Source of the DNA: Gammaproteobacteria bacterium
Lineage (GTDB): Bacteria; Pseudomonadota; Gammaproteobacteria; Burkholderiales; Rhodocyclaceae
Direction of reading: 5' to 3'
Assembly: GCA_018828385.1 (NCBI GenBank)
Contig: JAHJVE010000015.1
Span: forward strand, 205,144-269,143
Length of the DNA: 64,000 nucleotides
The notes under the pieces were generated by a model. That model saw only the letters and a program-made list of their open reading frames with translations. It ran no database searches and was not told where the DNA came from. How positions within the stretch are numbered: the first letter of the stretch is position 1; the number at the start of each line of letters is the position of its first letter. The translations under genes were made by a program, and so were the position numbers. Below are positions 37,130 through 45,796 of the stretch, piece by piece.

Positions 37130-37162
37130 CGGTCAACCGGAAAAAGCGCCCAAAATCGAAAT
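37124..37162 (-). repeat. dispersed CGGTTGACCG element, copy 9 (fills the hisF-hisI gap)
   Basis: On the minus strand it reads ATTTCGATTTTGGGCGC then TTTTTCCGGTTGACCGTCAG. It starts within the hisF stop region and ends on the hisI ATG, so it makes up the whole intergenic space inside the operon. Confidence 0.85.
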
Positions 37163-37559
37163 GGCTGATCTCGATAACTCCCTGAGTTGGCTGGAAGCGT
37201 TGAAGTGGGACGCCGACGGCATGATCCCGGCCATCGCCCAGGATGAGAATGGGCGTGTCGTGATGTTCGCCTACATGAACCGCGAGTCGCTGCAGGAAAC
37301 GTTGCGCTGCGGCAACGCGGTATACTGGTCGCGTTCGAGAAAGCGTCTGTGGCGCAAGGGCGAGGAGTCCGGCCATTTCCAGAAAATCCGCTCGATTCGC
37401 ACCGATTGCGACGGCGACGTGCTGCTCTTGAGCATTGAACAAGTGGGCGGCATTGCCTGTCATACCGGCCGCGAAAGCTGTTTTTTCAATGAGTTGAACG
37501 GGGGCCGCTGGGTTCCCGCTGATCCGGTTCTGAAAGACCCGAAGGAAATCTACAAATGA
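37161..37559 (+). CDS. hisI: phosphoribosyl-AMP cyclohydrolase HisI
   Basis: 132 residues, the single-function form. [33 protein letters not shown], and the metal-binding DCDGDVLLL and [13 protein letters not shown] motifs are all in place. It opens the adenine ring of PR-AMP. The ATG at 37161 follows the repeat directly and its ribosome site, if any, must lie in the repeat's A-rich end. The stop overlaps hisE (ATGA). Confidence 0.96.
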   Translation: MADLDNSLSWLEALKWDADGMIPAIAQDENGRVVMFAYMNRESLQETLRCGNAVYWSRSRKRLWRKGEESGHFQKIRSIRTDCDGDVLLLSIEQVGGIACHTGRESCFFNELNGGRWVPADPVLKDPKEIYK

Positions 37560-37882
37560 GCACCCATGACATGCTGCACCGTCTCTCCGAGACGCTGGCT
37601 TCCCGTCGCCATGCCGATCCGGAAAAGTCCTACACCGCCAAGCTGTTCGCCGAGGGGCCGGACTCGATCCTCAAGAAGATCGGCGAAGAGTGCGCCGAAC
37701 TGATCATGGCCGCCAAGGATGGCAAGAAACTCAATATCGTCTGGGAGTCGACCGACGTCATTTACCACGTGATGGTCCTGCTCGCCTTCTACGGCCTGAG
37801 CATCGAGGACGTGTCGCAGGAAATGCGGCGGCGTGAGGGTATTTCCGGGATTGACGAAAAGGCGGCGCGGGGGGCAAAGTGA
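37556..37882 (+). CDS. hisE: phosphoribosyl-ATP pyrophosphatase HisE
   Basis: 108 residues with the all-alpha MazG-like pattern: [27 protein letters not shown], and [13 protein letters not shown] with the Mg-binding acidic residues. It removes pyrophosphate from PR-ATP, the second step of the pathway. The stop overlaps the GTG start of the next gene (GTGA). Confidence 0.95.
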   Translation: MSTHDMLHRLSETLASRRHADPEKSYTAKLFAEGPDSILKKIGEECAELIMAAKDGKKLNIVWESTDVIYHVMVLLAFYGLSIEDVSQEMRRREGISGIDEKAARGAK

Positions 37883-38229
37883 GCGACTGCATTTTCTGCA
37901 AGATCGTTGACGGTAAGATTCCGGCAGCCAAGGTCTACGAGGACGAGGACATTCTCGCCTTCAAGGACATCAATCCGGCTCGCCCGGTGCATGTGCTGGT
38001 CATTCCGAAGAAGCACATCACCTCGCTGGCCACTGCCGCCGTTGAAGATGCGCCGATACTCGGCGCGATGCTGGCCAAGGCCAACGAAATTGCAGTAGCG
38101 CAAGGCAGCCCGGATGGTTTTCGGGTGATTATCAATACAGGACGTGTGGGGCAGCAGGAAGTGCCGCACCTGCACGCGCATATCGTGGGCGGACCTGACC
38201 CGGTCGGCCCCATGCTTAAACGCATCTAG
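37879..38229 (+). CDS. hinT: HIT-family purine nucleoside phosphoramidase (HinT)
   Basis: 116 residues with [19 protein letters not shown] at the start and the histidine triad HLHAHIVGG near the end. It hydrolyses AMP-lysine and similar phosphoramidates. The start is GTG, overlapping hisE. Its place between hisE and tatA is common in betaproteobacteria. Confidence 0.94.
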   Translation: MSDCIFCKIVDGKIPAAKVYEDEDILAFKDINPARPVHVLVIPKKHITSLATAAVEDAPILGAMLAKANEIAVAQGSPDGFRVIINTGRVGQQEVPHLHAHIVGGPDPVGPMLKRI

Positions 38230-38239
38230 GAGACACATC

Positions 38240-38473
38240 ATGGGCAGTTTTTCCATTTGGCACTGGTTGATCGTTCTGGTCATCGTCTTGCTCGTTTTCG
38301 GTACCAAGAAGTTGCGCAATGTCGGGCAGGATCTCGGCGGTGCCGTCAAGGGTTTCAAGGATGGCATGAAGGAAGCCACGGCTACCGACAAGCCGGCCGA
38401 TGCGGCGCAACCAACCCAGCAGGTTGGCGGCCAGACCATCGACGTCGAAGTCAAGGAAAAGACGAAAGGCTAG
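38240..38473 (+). CDS. tatA: twin-arginine translocase subunit TatA
   Basis: 77 residues from the ATG at 38240, which follows TAGGAGA. The N-terminal membrane helix [20 protein letters not shown], the [20 protein letters not shown] hinge and amphipathic helix, and a charged tail are typical. TatA forms the variable channel for folded proteins. Confidence 0.95.
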   Translation: MGSFSIWHWLIVLVIVLLVFGTKKLRNVGQDLGGAVKGFKDGMKEATATDKPADAAQPTQQVGGQTIDVEVKEKTKG

Positions 38474-38537
38474 TCGCGAGTCGCTAGTCGTTAGCTTTTA
38501 GCTAAAGACTGGTAACTAGCAACTAACAACTAACAGT
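38471..38537. other. AT-rich, repeat-like tatA-tatB gap
   Basis: This 67-base gap holds partly repeated and inverted short words: CTAGTCGCGAGTCGCTAGTC, then TTAGCTTTTAGCTAAAG, then AACTAGCAACTAACAACTAA. It is unlike the surrounding DNA and has no clear ribosome site before tatB. Its origin is unknown. Confidence 0.5.
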
Positions 38538-38903
38538 ATGTTCGATATCGGCTTTTCCGAATTGATGTTGATCGGCATTGTGGCGCTGATTGTCATCGGC
38601 CCCGAGCGGCTGCCCAAAGTGGCCCGCACGCTCGGCCACCTGCTCGGCCGCGCGCAGCGTTACGTCAATGATGTGAAGTCCGACATCAGTCGCGAAGTGC
38701 AGCTCGACGAGTTGAAGAAACTGCAATCCCAGGTGACCGATTCGGCCCGTGAGCTGGAAAGCTCGGTGCGCGCCGAATATGAATCGGCGCGCAGTGCGAT
38801 CGAGGTGCCGGCTCAGGAAGCCGTGGCCGATCTGCAGTCGACGACTGCCCAGCTGTCGGAAACCCTGTCTGCCGCTGAAACCAAAGGCAAGCCGGTGGCA
38901 TGA
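38538..38903 (+). CDS. tatB: twin-arginine translocase subunit TatB
   Basis: 121 residues: [39 protein letters not shown] and a longer charged, helical tail of about 70 residues. The Glu in the membrane segment and the GPERLP hinge separate TatB from TatA. TatB and TatC form the signal-peptide receptor. The stop overlaps tatC (ATGA). Confidence 0.95.
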   Translation: MFDIGFSELMLIGIVALIVIGPERLPKVARTLGHLLGRAQRYVNDVKSDISREVQLDELKKLQSQVTDSARELESSVRAEYESARSAIEVPAQEAVADLQSTTAQLSETLSAAETKGKPVA

Positions 38904-39664
38904 GCGAAGCCCACGAAGATTCTTTTATCTCGCATCTGATCGAGTTGCGGGATCGCCTGATCCGCAGCCTGATCGCCATCGCGGTCCTGCTCGGCATCCT
39001 CTGCCTCTATCCGGGGCCCGGCGAAATCTACGACATCCTGGCGGCGCCGCTGACCAAGGCCTTGCCGGAAGGCACCAAGATGGTCGCCATCGGCGTTATC
39101 ACGCCGTTCATGGTGCCGCTCAAGGTGACGGCCATGGTCGCTTTCGTGCTGGCCCTGCCTTTCATTCTTTATCAGGTGTGGTCTTTCGTGGCGCCGGGTT
39201 TGTACGCCCACGAAAAACGTCTGGGCATCCCGCTAATCATTTCCAGCACCTTGCTGTTCGTGTCGGGCATGGCCTTCTGCTACTTCTTCGTGTTCGGGCA
39301 GGTGTTCAGTTTCATTTCCAGTTTTGCGCCCAAGAGCATCACGCCGGCACCTGACATCGAGGCCTACCTTTCTTTCGTGATGACCATGTTCCTCGCCTTC
39401 GGCATCGCTTTCGAGGTGCCGGTGGCGCTCGTCATGCTGGTCAAACTGGGCGTGGTGACGGTTGAAAAACTCAAGGAATGGCGTTCCTACTTCATTGTTG
39501 GCGCCTTCGTCGTGGCGGCTGTGGTGACGCCGCCGGATGTCGTTTCCCAGCTCTCGCTGGCGATCCCGATGTGCCTGCTCTACGAACTGGGCATCGTGGC
39601 CTCACGGCTGGTGTCGCGGCCGGTCCCGGCCGAAGACAGTGCTACGGTCAACCCGGAAAATTAG
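38900..39664 (+). CDS. tatC: twin-arginine translocase subunit TatC
   Basis: 254 residues with six membrane segments. [20 protein letters not shown] opens the protein, and [20 protein letters not shown] (here FILYQVWSF) and [11 protein letters not shown] follow. It binds twin-arginine signals with TatB. The C-terminal SATVNPEN is encoded by a copy of the dispersed repeat, which also provides the TAG stop. Confidence 0.95.
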   Translation: MSEAHEDSFISHLIELRDRLIRSLIAIAVLLGILCLYPGPGEIYDILAAPLTKALPEGTKMVAIGVITPFMVPLKVTAMVAFVLALPFILYQVWSFVAPGLYAHEKRLGIPLIISSTLLFVSGMAFCYFFVFGQVFSFISSFAPKSITPAPDIEAYLSFVMTMFLAFGIAFEVPVALVMLVKLGVVTVEKLKEWRSYFIVGAFVVAAVVTPPDVVSQLSLAIPMCLLYELGIVASRLVSRPVPAEDSATVNPEN

Positions 39665-39680
39665 CCAAAATTGAAATCGG
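39641..39680 (-). repeat. dispersed CGGTTGACCG element, copy 10 (tatC C-terminus)
   Basis: On the minus strand it reads CCGATTTCAATTTTGGC, TAATTTTCC, GGGTTGACCGTAGC. The core has one extra G. It encodes the last residues and stop of tatC, between convergent genes. Confidence 0.8.
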
Positions 39681-39724
39681 GAATGGGGCGCAAGCACGCG
39701 TTCCGCGCCCGCTCCCGACGCTGG

Positions 39725-40531
39725 TCAGCAGTTTGATTTGACGGGGCCCGGCCGCGTCGGCAGGGTCTTGACCGGCGCACCTTCCTCGAACCACCACAGC
39801 GTCCCCGGCGGCATCTCGGTCCACGCCTCGTTGTCGGTCAGCGGTAGCGTGGCGATGACGGCGACGCGATCATTCGGCGAGGTGACGTCGCTGAAATCGA
39901 CCGTGATGTCCTGGTCTTTCAGATGTGCCTGGGCGAATGGCGCCTTGCGCATGATGTGGCTCAGTTTGGTCGAGGCGTGGGCGAACAGGCAGTCGCCATT
40001 CGAGAGCAGGAAATTGAATTCGCCATGTTGGGCAATTTGCAGCGTCAGTTCATGCACCGCATCGAACAGCGCGCTGCGCTCCGGTACATGGTTGCCGAAG
40101 CGACGGCGTAATTCCTGCAGCAGCCAGCAGAAAGCGCGTTCGCTGTCGGTCAGGCCGACCGGAACGAAGCTGCCATCGAGTTGCGGCATGAAATCGAAAA
40201 GGTTGCCGTTGTGGGCGAAAATCCAGTAGCGGCCCCACAGTTCGCGCATGAACGGATGGGTGTTTTCGAGACCGACGGCACCCTGCGTCGCCTTGCGAAT
40301 ATGGGCAATGACGTTCTTTGAGCGAATCGGGTAGTGGCGGACCAGTTCGGCCACCGGCGAAGTGCTCGACGGCTGCGGGTCGAGGAACAGGCGGGTGCCC
40401 TTGCCTTCAAAAAAGGCGATGCCCCAGCCGTCCGAGTGCACATCCGTGGCGCCGCCCCGGGCCTGGAAGCCGCTGAAGGAGAAGCAGATGTCGGTCGGCA
40501 CGTTGCAGTTCATGCCGAGCAGCTGGCACAT
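39725..40531 (-). CDS. class II glutamine amidotransferase (YafJ/EgtC type)
   Basis: 268 residues. Met1 is followed by Cys2 (MCQLLGMNCN), the N-terminal nucleophile after processing. HSDGWGIAFFEGKG, ENTHPFMRELWGRYWIFAHN and LTDSERAFCWLL fit the stand-alone GATase II family that includes YafJ. The in vivo substrate is not known; no ergothioneine genes are nearby. It lies downstream of the HtrA gene on the same strand with a four-base gap. Confidence 0.85.
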   Translation of the reverse strand: MCQLLGMNCNVPTDICFSFSGFQARGGATDVHSDGWGIAFFEGKGTRLFLDPQPSSTSPVAELVRHYPIRSKNVIAHIRKATQGAVGLENTHPFMRELWGRYWIFAHNGNLFDFMPQLDGSFVPVGLTDSERAFCWLLQELRRRFGNHVPERSALFDAVHELTLQIAQHGEFNFLLSNGDCLFAHASTKLSHIMRKAPFAQAHLKDQDITVDFSDVTSPNDRVAVIATLPLTDNEAWTEMPPGTLWWFEEGAPVKTLPTRPGPVKSNC

Positions 40532-40534
40532 GGC

Positions 40535-41689
40535 TTATTCTTTTTCGGCGCGCATGGCCGGGCGTTTGCCGATCTTGACCTGGACTTCGACGATGGTCTT
40601 GTCGCGACGCAGGCGGAAAGCCGAACGGTCGTCCGGGGTCAGGGCGGCAATCAGATCGAGCATGACCTGCGGATCCTTGACCGCCTTGCCGCCAACCGAG
40701 AGCAGGACATCGCCCGGACGGATGCCGGCGCTGTCGGCCGGGCTGCCGCGCACGACGCCGGCGATCAGGGCGCCTTCGTTGTCCGGCAGGCCGAATGACT
40801 CGGCCAGTTCGGGCGTGATTTCCTGGGCTTCGACGCCGATCCAGCCGCGCGTCACGGCGCCGGTCCGAATGATCTGTTCCATGATGCTGCGCGCGCTGGA
40901 AACCGGGATGGCGAAGCCGATGCCGAGCGATCCGCCAGTGCGCGAGTAGATGGCGGAGTTGATGCCGACCAGGTTGCCATTGACGTCGATCAGCGCGCCA
41001 CCGGAATTGCCGGGATTGATTGCGGCGTCGGTCTGGATGAAGTTCTCGAAGGTGTTGATGCCGAGATGCGAGCGGCCGAGGGCCGAAACGATACCCATGG
41101 TCACCGTCTGGCCGACGCCGAAGGGATTGCCGATGGCGAGCACGACGTCGCCGACGCGCAGGTTGTCGAGCTGACCGAAGGTGATGGCCGGCAGGTTGTC
41201 GGCCTTGATCTGCAGGATGGCGAGATCGGATTCCGGGTCGCTGCCGACGATCTTCGCCTTGTAGGTCTTGCTGTCGTTGAGCGAAACCTGGATGTCGTCG
41301 GCGCCGTCGATGACGTGGTAATTGGTCAGGATGTAGCCGTTAGGGCTGACGATGACGCCGGAGCCGAGACCGGAATTGCGCTGCGGCTGACCTTCCGGGC
41401 GCTCGCCGAAAAAGTGGCGGAAAATCGGGTCGTCGAACAGCGGATGGCGTTGCTGCTTGATTTCCTGGGTGGTGTAGATGTGCACGACGGCGGGCAGGGC
41501 GGCGCGGGCAGCCTCGCGATACGAGCCGGCTGGCGGGATCTTGCCGTCGTCGCTGCTGGCCGGCGCTTCCTGGACGGCCAGGACCGGTTGCCGATGGGGC
41601 AGCCACTCCGGTTTGAGCGTGGAGACGACGAACAGAATGGCCAGCGCAATGGTGACCGTTTGTGCAAAAATCAGCCACAACCTCTGCAT
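40535..41689 (-). CDS. HtrA-family serine protease (DegS/DegQ-like)
   Basis: 384 residues from the ATG at 41689, chosen because it starts the membrane anchor [20 protein letters not shown]. The trypsin-like domain carries the triad in [24 protein letters not shown] and [13 protein letters not shown] single PDZ domain follows ([20 protein letters not shown]). One PDZ domain and an uncleaved anchor suggest a DegS-type periplasmic sensor protease, though DegQ-like use is possible. It is divergent from the Nif3 gene with 12 bases between, an arrangement common in betaproteobacteria. Confidence 0.88.
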   Translation of the reverse strand: MQRLWLIFAQTVTIALAILFVVSTLKPEWLPHRQPVLAVQEAPASSDDGKIPPAGSYREAARAALPAVVHIYTTQEIKQQRHPLFDDPIFRHFFGERPEGQPQRNSGLGSGVIVSPNGYILTNYHVIDGADDIQVSLNDSKTYKAKIVGSDPESDLAILQIKADNLPAITFGQLDNLRVGDVVLAIGNPFGVGQTVTMGIVSALGRSHLGINTFENFIQTDAAINPGNSGGALIDVNGNLVGINSAIYSRTGGSLGIGFAIPVSSARSIMEQIIRTGAVTRGWIGVEAQEITPELAESFGLPDNEGALIAGVVRGSPADSAGIRPGDVLLSVGGKAVKDPQVMLDLIAALTPDDRSAFRLRRDKTIVEVQVKIGKRPAMRAEKE

Positions 41690-41701
41690 GGAATTGTCTC
41701 G

Positions 41702-42448
41702 ATGAAGCGTGAAGAATTGGTGAACTATCTGGACGGGCTGTTGATGCCCGGAAAGTTCCGGGATTATTGCCCAAACGGCCTGCAAGTGGAAGGCAGATCC
41801 GAGATCGGCCGCATTGTGGCCGGGGTGACCGCCAGCCAGGCGCTGCTTGATGCGGCGGTTGCGCGCGAAGCCGATGCCATCCTCGTGCACCACGGCTATT
41901 TCTGGAAAGGCGAGGACGGCCGGGTTACCGGTATCCGGCGCAAGCGCTTGGCGACGCTGCTGGCCAGTGACATCAGCCTGCTGGCCTATCACCTGCCGCT
42001 CGATGCCCATCCGGAACTCGGCAACAACGCCCAGTTGGCGAGCCGGCTAGGCTGGGTCGCTGACGGGCGTTTTGGCGAGCAGGATATCGCCTGGCTGGGA
42101 ACCTTGGCCGAACCTTGTGATTTGACGGTGCTGGCGGCGAAAGTGGCGGTTGTTCTCGGGCGGGAACCGATGGTCATCGGCGATGGAGCCCGACCGATTC
42201 GGCGGATCGGCTGGTGCTCAGGCGGCGCGCAGGGCTATTTCGAACAGGCCATCGCGCTCGGCGTCGATGCCTTCATGTCCGGTGAAATTTCAGAGCAAAC
42301 CGTGCACCTGGCTCGCGAGAGTGGTGTGGCCTATCTGGCCGCCGGCCACCATGCCACCGAGCGCTACGGGGTGCAGGCGCTGGCCGGGCATCTGGCGCAG
42401 CAGTTCGGCATTGCCTGCGAATTCGTCGATGTGGACAACCCGGTCTAG
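41702..42448 (+). CDS. Nif3-like dinuclear metal-centre protein (YbgI)
   Basis: 248 residues from the ATG at 41702. Metal-binding motifs are [27 protein letters not shown] and [26 protein letters not shown] near the start is the family signature. The family is a toroidal hexamer with a di-iron or di-zinc site; E. coli YbgI has a reported link to GTP cyclohydrolase I-like folds but its role is unsettled. Confidence 0.88.
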   Translation: MKREELVNYLDGLLMPGKFRDYCPNGLQVEGRSEIGRIVAGVTASQALLDAAVAREADAILVHHGYFWKGEDGRVTGIRRKRLATLLASDISLLAYHLPLDAHPELGNNAQLASRLGWVADGRFGEQDIAWLGTLAEPCDLTVLAAKVAVVLGREPMVIGDGARPIRRIGWCSGGAQGYFEQAIALGVDAFMSGEISEQTVHLARESGVAYLAAGHHATERYGVQALAGHLAQQFGIACEFVDVDNPV

Positions 42449-42482
42449 CGGGTTCCAGGTATTGCTGGGTAGACGGCAACGT

Positions 42483-42526
42483 CCGATTTCAATTTTGGCC
42501 AAAATCTCCGGTTGACCGTAGCAATC
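42483..42526 (+). repeat. dispersed CGGTTGACCG element, copy 11 (intergenic, convergent)
   Basis: It reads CGATTTCAATTTTGGCC, AAAATC, TCCGGTTGACCGTAGCAA. A close match to the reference copy. It lies between the convergent Nif3 gene and the FimV-like gene, touching the stop codon of the latter. Confidence 0.85.
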
Positions 42527-43505
42527 ACGACTGACTGCGATGTTTGGCGCGGCGCGCGTTGTCCTGATGGCGGCTGACCAGATGGGCGACGCCGGCTGAC
42601 ACGCTGCCGCCGAGCAGGAGCCCGAAGAGCAGTTCGAGCCAGGCGTTGGCGCTCGACCGGGTGTCGGCCGGGGTTGGCGGGACGGCGGCCGGGGCAGCGG
42701 GGAGAGTGGTCGGCGCTGCCTGCTGCGCTTGAAATTCCTGCAACTTTTCCCGCATGGCGCGGGATTCGGCGCCGAGGGCGGCGACCTTGGCCAGTTTGTC
42801 GACTTCCTCGTTGAGGATGTGCAGCGTCGTTTCCATTTTCAGCAGGCGCTCATCGAGTTCGTGGAGGGGGGCGAGCGGGTCGCTGGTGCCGCGGGGCGGC
42901 GCGGCGCCGAGGACGATGCGGTCCTGGCCGTCGGCGAGGCTGGCCAGCGTTTCGCGGGGCAGCGGTTTTCTTGGCTGGGGGGGCGGGCGCGGTGCGGCGC
43001 GTGGTCGGCGGGGTTTTTCGGTCGGCTGGAGGTCGGTGTTGCCGACGCTGGCCCGGGCGTTGCCGGCCGCTTCGGTGCGCCGGGTTCTGTCAGGCTCAGC
43101 ACGGGTTGGCGGCGGCTCGATGTCGCTGCTGTGGACGAGCGGCGGTGCGGGTAGCAGCACGTAGTCGCGCTTGATGTCCATACCGCAGGCGGCGCGTAGT
43201 CGGATGAGGACCACCGGTTCGCTGATGGGCCGGCTGCCGGTGAGGATCAGGCGGACATCCTGGCCATTGCGCACCAGCCGCGGACGGGCGGCTCTGATGA
43301 CCGGAAAGTCGGCCTCGGGAACGGGGTCGAGGGAAAAACAGGCGGCATCGAGGTTTTCACCGCCGGCGATGATCGAGATGTCGGCGCGCAGCGCCTCGCC
43401 GATGTGCGAATGGAGGTTGATTTCGCCGAGTCCGACGGCGCTGGCGGCCCCCGGGAGAATTGCTGCGCTGAGCAGAATGGGGCGCAGCAGGCGTGAAACG
43501 ATCAT
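42525..43505 (-). CDS. FimV-like envelope protein
   Basis: 326 residues from the ATG at 43505, chosen for its signal peptide (RLLRPILLSAAILPGAASA). The mature start VGLGEINLHSHIGEALRADI matches the conserved N-terminal domain of FimV/HubP proteins. A Pro/Arg-rich stretch, a short coiled coil (LLKMETTLHILNEEVDKLAK) and a C-terminal membrane segment (WLELLFGLLLGGSVSAGVA) follow, but no LysM or TPR repeats. FimV proteins support type IV pili and polar assembly, so a role with the pili in this window is possible. It is shorter than true FimV. Confidence 0.7.
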   Translation of the reverse strand: MIVSRLLRPILLSAAILPGAASAVGLGEINLHSHIGEALRADISIIAGGENLDAACFSLDPVPEADFPVIRAARPRLVRNGQDVRLILTGSRPISEPVVLIRLRAACGMDIKRDYVLLPAPPLVHSSDIEPPPTRAEPDRTRRTEAAGNARASVGNTDLQPTEKPRRPRAAPRPPPQPRKPLPRETLASLADGQDRIVLGAAPPRGTSDPLAPLHELDERLLKMETTLHILNEEVDKLAKVAALGAESRAMREKLQEFQAQQAAPTTLPAAPAAVPPTPADTRSSANAWLELLFGLLLGGSVSAGVAHLVSRHQDNARRAKHRSQS

Positions 43506-43617
43506 CCGGTGTTCTATGTCAATGGGTTTTCGGGTGGGAAACTGTAACATCGGGCTGGCCCGCGGAGGATGAAATGTTGCACACTTTGGGTCTTGATCAT
43601 CGACTGTGGGCCTCGCC

Positions 43618-44319
43618 ATGAATCTCGTTTTTCCGCCGCATTCCGTTGCCACCCTGCCGATTGCCGGGAGCGAGCAGCGCTTTCCTGTCCGGCGGATTTT
43701 TTGCGTCGGCCGCAATTATGCCGAGCACGCCCGCGAGATGGGGGCCATCGATCAGGCCGAGGGTCGCGAGCCGCCGTTTTTCTTCAGCAAGCCGGGCGAT
43801 GCCGTGGTCAGTGGCGAGGGCGAAATCGGCGTGGCGTATCCGCCGCTGACAGCCAATTTGCACCATGAAGTCGAGTTGGTCGTGGCGCTTGGGGCTGGCG
43901 GCGCGAATGTTACGGTCGACGCGGCAAATGCCCTGATTTTCGGCTACGCCGTCGGCCTTGATCTGACGCGCCGCGACATGCAGGCGAAGGCCAAGGAAAA
44001 AGCCCATCCGTGGGACATGAGCAAGGGCTTCGACCAGTCGGCGGTGGCCGGGGCGATCTGCCCGGTGGCGGTGAGCGGACATCCGGCTGGCGGGCGGATC
44101 TGGCTGAAGGTCAATGGCCAGGCAAGGCAGGAAGGCGACTTGTCGGCGATGCTGTGGAAGGTCGCCGAAATCATCGCCAACCTGTCGACGCTGGTTCGTC
44201 TGGAGGCTGGCGACCTGATCTACACCGGCACGCCGGCCGGCGTCGGGCCGCTCGTTCGCGGCGATGGGCTGGAAGGCGGCGTGGACGGCGTCGGCACGCT
44301 GCACGCCCGCATCGTCTAG
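43618..44319 (+). CDS. fumarylacetoacetate hydrolase-family protein
   Basis: 233 residues from the ATG at 43618 (a GTG at 43606 is also open). FCVGRNYAEHAREMG, FFFSKPGDAVV, the metal ligands in HHEVELVVALG, and DLIYTGTPAGVGPL are the FAH-family motifs. Members of this size include fumarylpyruvate hydrolases and oxaloacetate tautomerases; the exact substrate is not shown. The stop is three bases from the convergent paaK stop; a link to aromatic catabolism is possible. Confidence 0.85.
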   Translation: MNLVFPPHSVATLPIAGSEQRFPVRRIFCVGRNYAEHAREMGAIDQAEGREPPFFFSKPGDAVVSGEGEIGVAYPPLTANLHHEVELVVALGAGGANVTVDAANALIFGYAVGLDLTRRDMQAKAKEKAHPWDMSKGFDQSAVAGAICPVAVSGHPAGGRIWLKVNGQARQEGDLSAMLWKVAEIIANLSTLVRLEAGDLIYTGTPAGVGPLVRGDGLEGGVDGVGTLHARIV

Positions 44320-44322
44320 GCG

Positions 44323-45618
44323 CTACTTCGGCCGCTTGTCGATGACCCGTTTGGCCTTGCCGATCGAGCGCTCGACGCCGCCTGCCTCGACGATGTCGAT
44401 CCTGGCCGAGATGCCGATGTAGGACTTGATGTGGTGCTGCAGGTCGTGCGCCACGAATTCCTTTTCGGCACCGCTGGCAAACTGGAACTCGGGTTTCAGT
44501 TCGACATCGACCTTGAGCGAGTCGAGGTGACCGTCGCGGCTGACTTCCAGCACGTAGTGCGGCGACAGCTTGGGCTGCTTGAGGATCAGTTCCTCGATCT
44601 GCGACGGGAAGACATTGACGCCGCGGATGATCAGCATGTCGTCCGAGCGGCCGGTGATCTTGCCGATGCGCCGCATCGAACGCGAGGTCGGCGGCAGCAG
44701 GCGGGTCAGGTCGCGCGTCCGGTAGCGGATGACCGGCATCGCTTCCTTGGTCAGCGAGGTGAACACCAGTTCGCCCTGGCTGCCTTCGGGCAGCACTTCG
44801 CCGGTGATCGGATCGATGATTTCCGGGAAGAAATGGTCTTCCCAGATGACCGGGCCATCCTTGCTTTCGGCGCATTCGTTGGCGACGCCCGGGCCGATGA
44901 CTTCGGACAGCCCGTAGATGTCGATGGCGTCGATGTCGAAGGCTTTTTCGATTTCACCACGCATGGCGTCGGTCCATGGCTCGGCGCCGTGGATGCCGAT
45001 GCGCAGCTCGGTGCTGCGCGGGTCGATGCCCTGGCGACGGAATTCGTCGGCGATGTTGAGCATGTACGACGGCGTGACCATGATGATGTTCGGCTTGAAA
45101 TCGCAGATCAGCTGGACCTGCTTTTCGGTCTGCCCGCCCGACATCGGAATCACCGTGCAGCCGAGCCGTTCGGCGCCGTAGTGGGCGCCCAGGCCGCCGG
45201 TGAACAGGCCGTAGCCGTAGGCGACATGGACGATGTCGCCAGGCCGGCCGCCCGAAGCGTAGATCGAGCGGGCGATGAGGTCGGCCCAGGTGTCGATGTC
45301 CTTCTGCGTGTAGCCGACGACGGTCGGTTTGCCGGTCGTGCCGCTCGAGGCGTGAATCCGCGCCACCTTCTCGCGCGGCACGGCGAACATGTTGTACGGA
45401 TAGTTGTCGCGCAGATCCTGCTTGGTGGTGAACGGAAACTTGGCGAGGTCGGCCAGCGACTTGAAGTCGTCCGGATGGACGCCGGCGGCGTCGAACTTCG
45501 CTTTGTAATGCGGCACGTTCTGGTAAACGTGGTTCAGCGTCCACTTCAGGCGCTCGGTTTGCAGGGCGACGATTTCGTCGCGGCTGGCGTTTTCGATGGC
45601 GTGCAGGCCCAGGATCAT
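44323..45618 (-). CDS. paaK: phenylacetate-CoA ligase PaaK
   Basis: 431 residues from the ATG at 45618, which follows the strong ribosome site GGAGGGAGAG. This is an ANL-superfamily ligase: the P-loop IHASSGTTGKPTVVGYT, the A5-like YGLSEVIGPGVANEC, and the PaaK ending with IVEAGGVERSIGKAKRV. It activates phenylacetate with ATP and CoA for aerobic or anaerobic breakdown. No other paa genes are in the window, so it is a lone copy here. Confidence 0.92.
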   Translation of the reverse strand: MILGLHAIENASRDEIVALQTERLKWTLNHVYQNVPHYKAKFDAAGVHPDDFKSLADLAKFPFTTKQDLRDNYPYNMFAVPREKVARIHASSGTTGKPTVVGYTQKDIDTWADLIARSIYASGGRPGDIVHVAYGYGLFTGGLGAHYGAERLGCTVIPMSGGQTEKQVQLICDFKPNIIMVTPSYMLNIADEFRRQGIDPRSTELRIGIHGAEPWTDAMRGEIEKAFDIDAIDIYGLSEVIGPGVANECAESKDGPVIWEDHFFPEIIDPITGEVLPEGSQGELVFTSLTKEAMPVIRYRTRDLTRLLPPTSRSMRRIGKITGRSDDMLIIRGVNVFPSQIEELILKQPKLSPHYVLEVSRDGHLDSLKVDVELKPEFQFASGAEKEFVAHDLQHHIKSYIGISARIDIVEAGGVERSIGKAKRVIDKRPK

Positions 45619-45693
45619 GGTTCTCTCCCTCCGGAAGGGCGAATTCTGAAGCGGCAGCCGGGGAAGGCGGTTGAGGCAGATCAACTGCGCCCG

Positions 45694-45733
45694 TTTTTGA
45701 TTTTGGCCCTTTTTTCCGGTCGACCGTAGCAAG
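45694..45733 (+). repeat. dispersed CGGTTGACCG element, copy 12 (intergenic, divergent)
   Basis: It reads GTTTTTGATTTTGGCC, CTTTTTT, CCGGTCGACCGTAGCAA. The central TCGA again makes the core a perfect 10-bp palindrome. It lies between the divergent paaK and MATE genes, upstream of both. Confidence 0.85.
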
Positions 45734-45796
45734 CCCGGTTGAGCCAGGGGATGGGCAAGCCGGCCGGTCGGCCGCCTTGTGCGACAATCCCGTCCC

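Noticed and set aside
41066..41701. Long upstream extension of the Nif3 frame
   Set aside because: It lies opposite the HtrA protease gene; the family start ([14 protein letters not shown]) is at 41702.
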